Assembly: GCA_022824105.1 (NCBI GenBank)
Contig: JAJEAZ010000210.1
Span: 1-37,533 of the forward strand
Origin: Alphaproteobacteria bacterium
Lineage (GTDB): Bacteria > Pseudomonadota > Alphaproteobacteria > Bin95
Direction: 5' to 3'
Length of the DNA stretch: 37,533 nt
The notes under the pieces were generated by a model. The model saw nothing but the letters and a program-made list of their open reading frames with translations. It was not told where the DNA came from and did no database searches. The translations under genes and the position numbers were made by a program. Below are positions 33,326 through 37,533 of this stretch, piece after piece; within the stretch, counting starts at the first letter, position 1; every line of letters begins with the position of its first letter.

Positions 33326-34006
33326 ATGGGCAGGGTATTCAAAACCAGCGACCTGCTGGGCCAATTGACAGAGTACGAAGCGAAGAACGCTCCAGACGAA
33401 CTCCACCTGGCGGGCGACCCGTCATTGCTTACCGAGGGGCAGCGCGTTGCAATCGTTGGCTCGCGCAAGGCAAGCCCGGAAGGCTTGGCTCGAGCCCGGT
33501 CTTTCGCCAAAGCCCTGGTCGAACACGGTATCACCGTCGTTAGCGGGCTGGCCGAGGGAATTGATGCTGTCGCGCATGAAACCGCGATAGGGATGGGCGG
33601 AAAGACCATTGCGGTCCTTGGAACACCATTGTCAAAGGCCTACCCGGCCCAGCATCAAGACCTCCTCGACACAATCAAGCGCGATCACCTCGCCGTCTCC
33701 CAATTTCCGGAGGGGCACCCCTCCAGGCGGGAGAACTTCCCGCGAAGAAACCGGACCATGGCCCTCATAAGCGACGCAACCGTGGTTGTGGAAGCCGGAG
33801 AAAAAAGCGGGTCCCGACATCAGGGATGGGAAGCCATCAGGCTCGGGAGACTCGTCTATATCATGCAGAACGTTGCGGAAAACGACGAGTTGAGCTGGCC
33901 CAGAGAGATGATTGACTACGGCGCGCAAGTGTTGCGCCGGGAAGATCTGCCGGATGTCATTTACGATATCCCGAGCTTCACCGTCGGCAGCCCAAGTGTC
34001 TTCTAG
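33326..34006 (+). CDS. Short DprA-like SLOG protein
   Basis: 226 residues with the DprA Rossmann-like core: VAIVGSRKASPEGLARA, VVSGLAEGIDAVAHETAI, TIAVLGTPLSKAYPAQH, SQFPEGHPSRRENFPRRNR and then VVVEAGEKSGSRHQGWEA. The N-terminal SAM-like and C-terminal winged-helix domains of chromosomal DprA are absent, so it is a minimal, mobile-element form. Classical DprA loads RecA on single-stranded DNA; the job of short forms is less clear. ATG 33326 follows GGAGAGAGGG; a longer frame from 33278 is possible. Its end overlaps a phosphoribosyltransferase gene by 11 bases, suggesting joint function. It lies about 100 bp after the repressor gene on the same strand. Confidence 0.88.
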   Translation: MGRVFKTSDLLGQLTEYEAKNAPDELHLAGDPSLLTEGQRVAIVGSRKASPEGLARARSFAKALVEHGITVVSGLAEGIDAVAHETAIGMGGKTIAVLGTPLSKAYPAQHQDLLDTIKRDHLAVSQFPEGHPSRRENFPRRNRTMALISDATVVVEAGEKSGSRHQGWEAIRLGRLVYIMQNVAENDELSWPREMIDYGAQVLRREDLPDVIYDIPSFTVGSPSVF

Positions 34007-34622
34007 GTATGAATACGGCACCTTTGCGAATTACTCTCCGCGGGGCGCAAGCGAACTTTCCGTTCAATCCCGGAGTATCTGCGGTTCCATCAAGGCTGGC
34101 AGGGTCGCTGTCATGGAAAGCGCGATCAGGCACCTGGGGGAAACACGCGCCCGGATTCTGCGGCCATTCCTCAATCCGGAAGTGACGCTGGTGCCGGTGC
34201 CGCGAAGCGCGCCTCTCGCCGAAAACGCGCTTTGGCCGTCAAAGGTGATCGCTGACATCTTGGCTGCCCATGGATTCGGCGCTGAAGTTTGCGCTCTGAT
34301 CGAACGAACCATCGCCGTGCGCAAATCATCGACTTCGCGCACTGGCGAACGTCCCCTGATTCCGGAACACATGGCGTCCATGCGTATACGGGCAGACATG
34401 CTGGCCCCCGTCCAGATCACTCTTGTCGACGACGTTCTGACCAGGGGCTCGACGACCGTGGCTTGCGCCAACCTCCTGCAAGAACGCTTTCCAGGCGCGA
34501 CCATCAGGATTTTCGCGATGATGAGGACACAGGGCTTCGTTGATGACATCGAAAAGATCATCGACCCGTCCGCTGGCACCGTCACCGGTTACGATTCCGG
34601 CAAGCCCTACCGTGACCCCTGA
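33996..34622 (+). CDS. Phosphoribosyltransferase-fold protein (ComFC-like)
   Basis: About 208 residues from GTG 33996. It has an opening YEYGTFANYSPRGASEL segment, a strand VTLVPVPRSAPLAE, then a GERPLIPEHMASMRI stretch, and the PRPP-binding loop ITLVDDVLTRGSTT followed by a helix. This is the type I PRTase signature seen in ComFC and relatives. It overlaps the DprA-like gene by 11 bases in another frame. ComF and DprA are both natural-transformation proteins in chromosomes; here they form a two-gene pair on a mobile element, so a role in handling incoming DNA or in defence is possible. There is no ATG in frame near the start, so the start is uncertain. Confidence 0.8.
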   Translation: MSSRYEYGTFANYSPRGASELSVQSRSICGSIKAGRVAVMESAIRHLGETRARILRPFLNPEVTLVPVPRSAPLAENALWPSKVIADILAAHGFGAEVCALIERTIAVRKSSTSRTGERPLIPEHMASMRIRADMLAPVQITLVDDVLTRGSTTVACANLLQERFPGATIRIFAMMRTQGFVDDIEKIIDPSAGTVTGYDSGKPYRDP

Positions 34623-34836
34623 ATGTTGCCAGCGTTACCTCGGTTCGATGTTTTGCAGACTTCGCGGCGTAATCGCACTCGGGATTGGGAATCGATTCGT
34701 TTTGTGTTAGCTTCCTGTTGAATGGCATCAATTTTTCGCAGTATATGAATTGATGCCATAGGATTGAACATTGGAATAATTGGCTGCGGACTGATTTACA
34801 GACACCAAGTAAATATCAATCAGGACAACTTCGATT

Positions 34837-35637
34837 ATGGTTGTTGAACCAGGAACGGCAGCCGTGGCAGTAGCGGCTTGGGCTGGCAATAAGCTTCTGG
34901 GACCGACCGTAGACGCGCTCGGTGATGATCTCAAGAAGCTTTATCAGGCTGGGCGCGATAGGTTAATCAGTCGAGCCATAGAGAAGGTAAAAGATATAAA
35001 TGATGGTAAACGTGCCAACTTGCGCGTCGCTCGGGACATTCTGTGGAATGGCGCATTTTCAGAAAGCACTGTCTGCGTAGAGTATTACGCTGGCCTTTTG
35101 GCTGCTTCACGCAGCATGGATGGGCTTGACGACGAGACGGCTCCCTTTGTGGATGTCGTGAAGTCTCTCGCTTCCAGGCAGCTCAAGCTGCACTACAACA
35201 TTTACCGCTCCATAGAAAGAATCCGGGAAGAGAATCACGCTAGAGGCAACAATAGTATTAACGTTGCCCTCATTGAAGTGGAGGAGGTGTTCGTTGCCGG
35301 AATTGATCCTCACAAGTCAGCCCTGGACTTGCAAGTGCTGAAGCGAAATGGACTCATTTCTGAATTCAACACCGATAGCACCAGAATCAACCAAGAAGGA
35401 CAAGAAAGGTTGTTGTTTTATTGCATGGTTTGGCCGACGACGTTTGGAACGATGCTGTACGCTGCGGCACACAATCAATTGGAATGGTGGCAGGCATTCG
35501 GTTCAAGGCATTTCGGTGAAATTAGAGACGTTGAACCACCGGAATTCTATGGGAGTTCGTTGAAGGAACTTCTCGGCCGATTACCTGGAGATGATCTTAT
35601 CTTGACAGACGCTAGTATTCCCCCTGCCCATACTTAA
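34837..35637 (+). CDS. Abi-alpha/DUF4393-like protein, candidate defence gene
   Basis: 266 residues. The N-terminus (AVAVAAWAGNKLLGPTVDAL with a following GDDLKKLY helix) and the central block VCVEYYAGLLAASRSMDGLDD and SLASRQLKLHYNIYRSI recall the Abi-alpha/DUF4393 families, which include abortive-infection candidates. The assignment is by eye and is moderate. The rest is helical and soluble. Base composition is clearly more A+T-rich than all neighbours, with A/T-ending codons common, which points to separate acquisition. It stands alone, 214 bp after the phosphoribosyltransferase gene; a weak GGACAA stretch lies upstream of the ATG. Confidence 0.6.
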   Translation: MVVEPGTAAVAVAAWAGNKLLGPTVDALGDDLKKLYQAGRDRLISRAIEKVKDINDGKRANLRVARDILWNGAFSESTVCVEYYAGLLAASRSMDGLDDETAPFVDVVKSLASRQLKLHYNIYRSIERIREENHARGNNSINVALIEVEEVFVAGIDPHKSALDLQVLKRNGLISEFNTDSTRINQEGQERLLFYCMVWPTTFGTMLYAAAHNQLEWWQAFGSRHFGEIRDVEPPEFYGSSLKELLGRLPGDDLILTDASIPPAHT

Positions 35638-36050
35638 ATGCCGCCGGTTACCGCTACTCTTGATGTTTCCTCATTCCCGGATAAGGATTGAATCCGGATA
35701 GAAGAGCGGAACAACCCAATTGGTAAAAATAGCAAAATGCCTAGTGTCTAAACCCTCACCTCGCGGGTGCGCCGCATGACCAAGATAATCCCAAATCCGC
35801 CGAAAGTTGCTGTTGGCCGCGGCCCGCAGGCTTGGGGTTAGCCCGCCTCGCTTATCTTTTTGAAGGGGCATTCGCTAAGGGAAAGTAGAGCTACTCCGGT
35901 TCCGGAAAGTCTGTCTTGAGACCCGTTCTTCTAGCCTCCCTCCACCCCTTCCATGCATTGCTCCACAAAGAGGCCGTTGAGCTTTCTTCCTGTGTCATTC
36001 GGGATACCGGAGGGTGTCCGGTTCATTCATTTCCAATAACAGGAGCTGTC
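35638..36050. other. Intergenic region, no clear gene
   Basis: It contains a small hairpin (CCGGAT at 35677-35682 with ATCCGG at 35692-35697) and a 66-codon minus-strand frame (35671-35871) whose middle, RAAANSNFRRIWDYLGHAA, reads protein-like but matches no family I know. An AGGAG ribosome site near the end (36041-36045) serves radC. The stretch could be a junction scar between the mobile cargo and the right-hand genes; no integrase or attachment repeat was found. Confidence 0.4.
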
Positions 36051-36725
36051 ATGCCACACAATAGCTGGTCCTTGCTGGAAAGGCCGCGGGAAAAACTGTT
36101 TGAGGTGGGGGCCAAGAATCTCAGCGATGCCGAACTGGTGTCGCTGTTGTTGTGCAGGGGCGTGAACGGCAAGTCGGCGCTCGACCTGGCGCGGGATCTG
36201 CTACGCCGCTTCGACGGCCTCGTCGGCTTGCTGTCAACCGATTTCAGGCAGGTCGCACGCATGGCGGGTATCGGTCCGGCCAAGGCCGCGAGTCTGGCGG
36301 CGATGCGCGAACTCGGTCACCGCCAGTTGTATGCCGAAGTACAGAACCGAGACGTGCTGAGCAGTTCCGAGGCGACCAGGGAATATCTGCGCGCCCGTTT
36401 CCGCTATTGCAAGAGCGAGATCTTCAGTTGCATCTTCCTGACCAACCAGCATCACATCCTTCGGCTCGACGAACTGTTTCAGGGCACGATCGACGGTGCC
36501 GCGGTCTATCCCCGGGAAGTCGTCGAACGCTGCCTGACCTACAACGCCGCCGCGGTGATCCTGGCCCACAACCACCCGTCGGGCATCGCCGAACCAAGCC
36601 AGGCCGACATCGCCATCACGCGCAAATTGCGCTTCGCCCTCGAAACCATCGACGTCCGCGTCCTCGACCACTTTATCGTCGGCAGTTCTCAGGTCGTCTC
36701 GCTGGCCGAGCGCGGATTAATGTAA
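36051..36725 (+). CDS. radC: RadC-family JAB/MPN-domain protein
   Basis: 224 residues. An N-terminal helix-hairpin-helix-like domain (ERPREKLFEVGAKNLSDAEL, then MAGIGPAKAASL) precedes the JAMM metallo-fold: a FLTNQHHILRLDEL strand pair, GTIDGAAVYPREV, and the metal-binding motif with H173, H175 and D186 (LAHNHPSGIAEPSQAD). It is full length and intact. RadC-type proteins are widespread in chromosomes and on mobile elements; no clear repair role has held up and their substrate is unknown. AGGAG 5 bases before ATG 36051 fixes the start. An acyl carrier protein gene follows 22 bases downstream. Confidence 0.95.
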   Translation: MPHNSWSLLERPREKLFEVGAKNLSDAELVSLLLCRGVNGKSALDLARDLLRRFDGLVGLLSTDFRQVARMAGIGPAKAASLAAMRELGHRQLYAEVQNRDVLSSSEATREYLRARFRYCKSEIFSCIFLTNQHHILRLDELFQGTIDGAAVYPREVVERCLTYNAAAVILAHNHPSGIAEPSQADIAITRKLRFALETIDVRVLDHFIVGSSQVVSLAERGLM

Positions 36726-36747
36726 TCAACAGCCGGAGGAGGCAATC

Positions 36748-37011
36748 ATGTCCGATAAACTGAAAATCACCACCAAAATTCTGCAACTGCTCGCCCGGTA
36801 TGCGGAGGCCCCAACCAGCGACGGGGTCGATCTCGACACCGACATCGCCGGTCTCGAACTTGACTCGCTCGCGCTGTTCGAGGTTGTCTTTGAAATCGAG
36901 GAGTGCTTTGCGGTAGAACTCGACGAAGCCGAGTTGAACAGGATCGCCACAGTTCGCGATCTGGTTTCATCGGTACTATCCGCAGTGGAGCGATCCCGAT
37001 CCTGTAGCTGA
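36748..37011 (+). CDS. Acyl carrier protein
   Basis: 87 residues, the normal ACP length. The phosphopantetheine-attachment motif is LELDSLALFEVVFEIEECF with the Ser in DSL, flanked by acidic helices as in a four-helix ACP, and TVRDLVSSV near the end. It accepts acyl chains after modification by a 4'-phosphopantetheinyl transferase. It is not next to fatty-acid synthase genes here, so it may serve a specialised pathway. GGAGG lies about 8 bases before the ATG, and the gene closely follows radC. Confidence 0.93.
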   Translation: MSDKLKITTKILQLLARYAEAPTSDGVDLDTDIAGLELDSLALFEVVFEIEECFAVELDEAELNRIATVRDLVSSVLSAVERSRSCS

Positions 37012-37253
37012 CCAATTCTTTCTGAGATTTCGGATTTGCCGTTGGATATACTGTATGCGTGAGTCCAAGGGATGAATTCGATGCCTGCCAACTTTTCCCT
37101 GAATATGTGTTGCACAAATTGTTGCCCCTCGGGGTTGGATACCCTAAAAATATCTTAATTAACAATTATTTAGGGAAATTTATCATTCAGCCCCTGGGCA
37201 CCAATACCCTCATCCTTCTGCGCGCGGGTTGCACTGGCCAAAACGCGGTTCGC

Positions 37254-37262
37254 TGGTATGAT
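37254..37262 (+). promoter_or_regulatory. Extended -10 promoter for the YjiH-type gene
   Basis: TGGTATGAT, an extended -10 (TGnTATGAT), lies about 28 bases before the ATG at 37291. A weak -35 was not identified. The 279-bp gap it sits in is A+T-rich. Confidence 0.4.
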
Positions 37263-37290
37263 GCGCGTTTTTCGGAGACCGGCCAGTTCG

Positions 37291-37533
37291 ATGGAATCCC
37301 CGTCAGATCCTTCACTTAGCCTGAAATCGGTGCTCAGGTTTGCAGTCCCCTCCCTGCTGAGTCTGCTTCTGTTCCTGATGCCCGTGCCCGTCGACGGCGG
37401 CAGCACCGTCCTGGTGGCTGTGCTGGCCGAGTTTCTGAACGATCGGCTGGGTCCGGTGCTTCCGGTCCTGATTCTCGCTATCTCGACGAGTTCCGCGTTG
37501 CTGGCGGTTTATTGCCGCTGGCGCGGGATCGAC
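37291..37533 (+). CDS. YjiH-family membrane protein, 5' part only
   Basis: The first 81 codons of a gene cut by the window edge. The start reads a short polar leader, then a Lys/Ser-led stretch and a membrane segment FAVPSLLSLLLFLMPVPVDG, a VLVAVLAEFLNDRLG segment and a second membrane helix VLPVLILAISTSSALLAVY. This opening matches the YjiH family of inner-membrane proteins with nucleoside-recognition (Gate) domains, thought to be transporters of unknown substrate. GGAG lies about 13 bases upstream of the ATG, a little far. Confidence 0.75.
   Translation, partial: MESPSDPSLSLKSVLRFAVPSLLSLLLFLMPVPVDGGSTVLVAVLAEFLNDRLGPVLPVLILAISTSSALLAVYCRWRGID

Noticed and set aside
35671-35700. CCGGAT/ATCCGG hairpin as a terminator
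   Set aside because: Six-base arms with a nine-base loop and no T-run; too weak to call.
35671-35871. 66-codon minus-strand frame
   Set aside because: Its centre looks protein-like, but there is no Shine-Dalgarno, no family and no supporting context; left as a note in the spacer entry.

Overview
The window is bacterial and carries most of a large conjugative element with an F-type type IV secretion system (T4SS). The overall GC content is high. The MobF relaxase, TraD and TraG, the DUF2493 protein and the ribbon-helix-helix accessory protein resemble those on proteobacterial plasmids and integrative elements, probably alphaproteobacterial; this host assignment is an inference. No rRNA, tRNA, CRISPR array, integrase, transposase or replication initiator was seen, so plasmid and integrated element cannot be told apart. 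The element runs off the left edge. The right end (RadC, an acyl carrier protein, the start of a YjiH-type membrane protein) looks more chromosomal.

Layout. 0-3.7 kb: a small hypothetical gene and a DUF2493/SLOG gene on the + strand, separated and followed by GC-rich gene-poor DNA with a 114-bp direct repeat, a probable coding remnant and a cluster of GTRTACAT motifs. 3.7-7.1 kb (minus): a 1.1-kaa exported surface protein (FN3, SwmB-like and Calx-beta-like domains, autotransporter-like barrel). Its 5' end contains about 7.4 copies of a heptanucleotide repeat lying between a well-placed Shine-Dalgarno/ATG and the signal peptide, which suggests phase variation. 7.6-13.2 kb (minus): ribbon-helix-helix protein, MobF relaxase TraI and coupling protein TraD. 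13.3 kb (+): a small membrane protein where F has its exclusion genes. 13.7-32.5 kb (minus): one long, tightly overlapping operon, in transcription order HTH regulator, traA, traL, traE, traK, traB, traV, traC, an HD-like protein with a degenerate HD motif, trbI, an S26 peptidase, traW, ssb, traU, trbC, traN, traF, traH, traG.

Control and cargo. The operon's first gene (a three-domain HTH protein) diverges from a LexA/S24-type repressor across about 60 bp of AT-rich DNA with inverted repeats. This suggests a damage-responsive switch for transfer, in the manner of SetR/CI-type elements. Behind the repressor are a short DprA-like SLOG protein overlapping a phosphoribosyltransferase, then an A+T-rich gene resembling Abi-alpha/DUF4393 proteins. 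These three form a plausible uncharacterised defence or DNA-handling cargo.

How the genes work together. TraA is the pilin. TraL, E, K, B, V and C build the core and energise assembly. TrbI, TraW, TraU, TrbC, TraF and TraH support pilus extension and retraction, and TraN and TraG stabilise mating pairs. TraI nicks and unwinds DNA, and TraD feeds it to the channel. The points most worth checking are the phase-variable start, the HD-like pseudoenzyme and the tail-less SSB inside the T4SS operon, the dual-start HTH regulator, and the DprA/phosphoribosyltransferase/Abi-like island.
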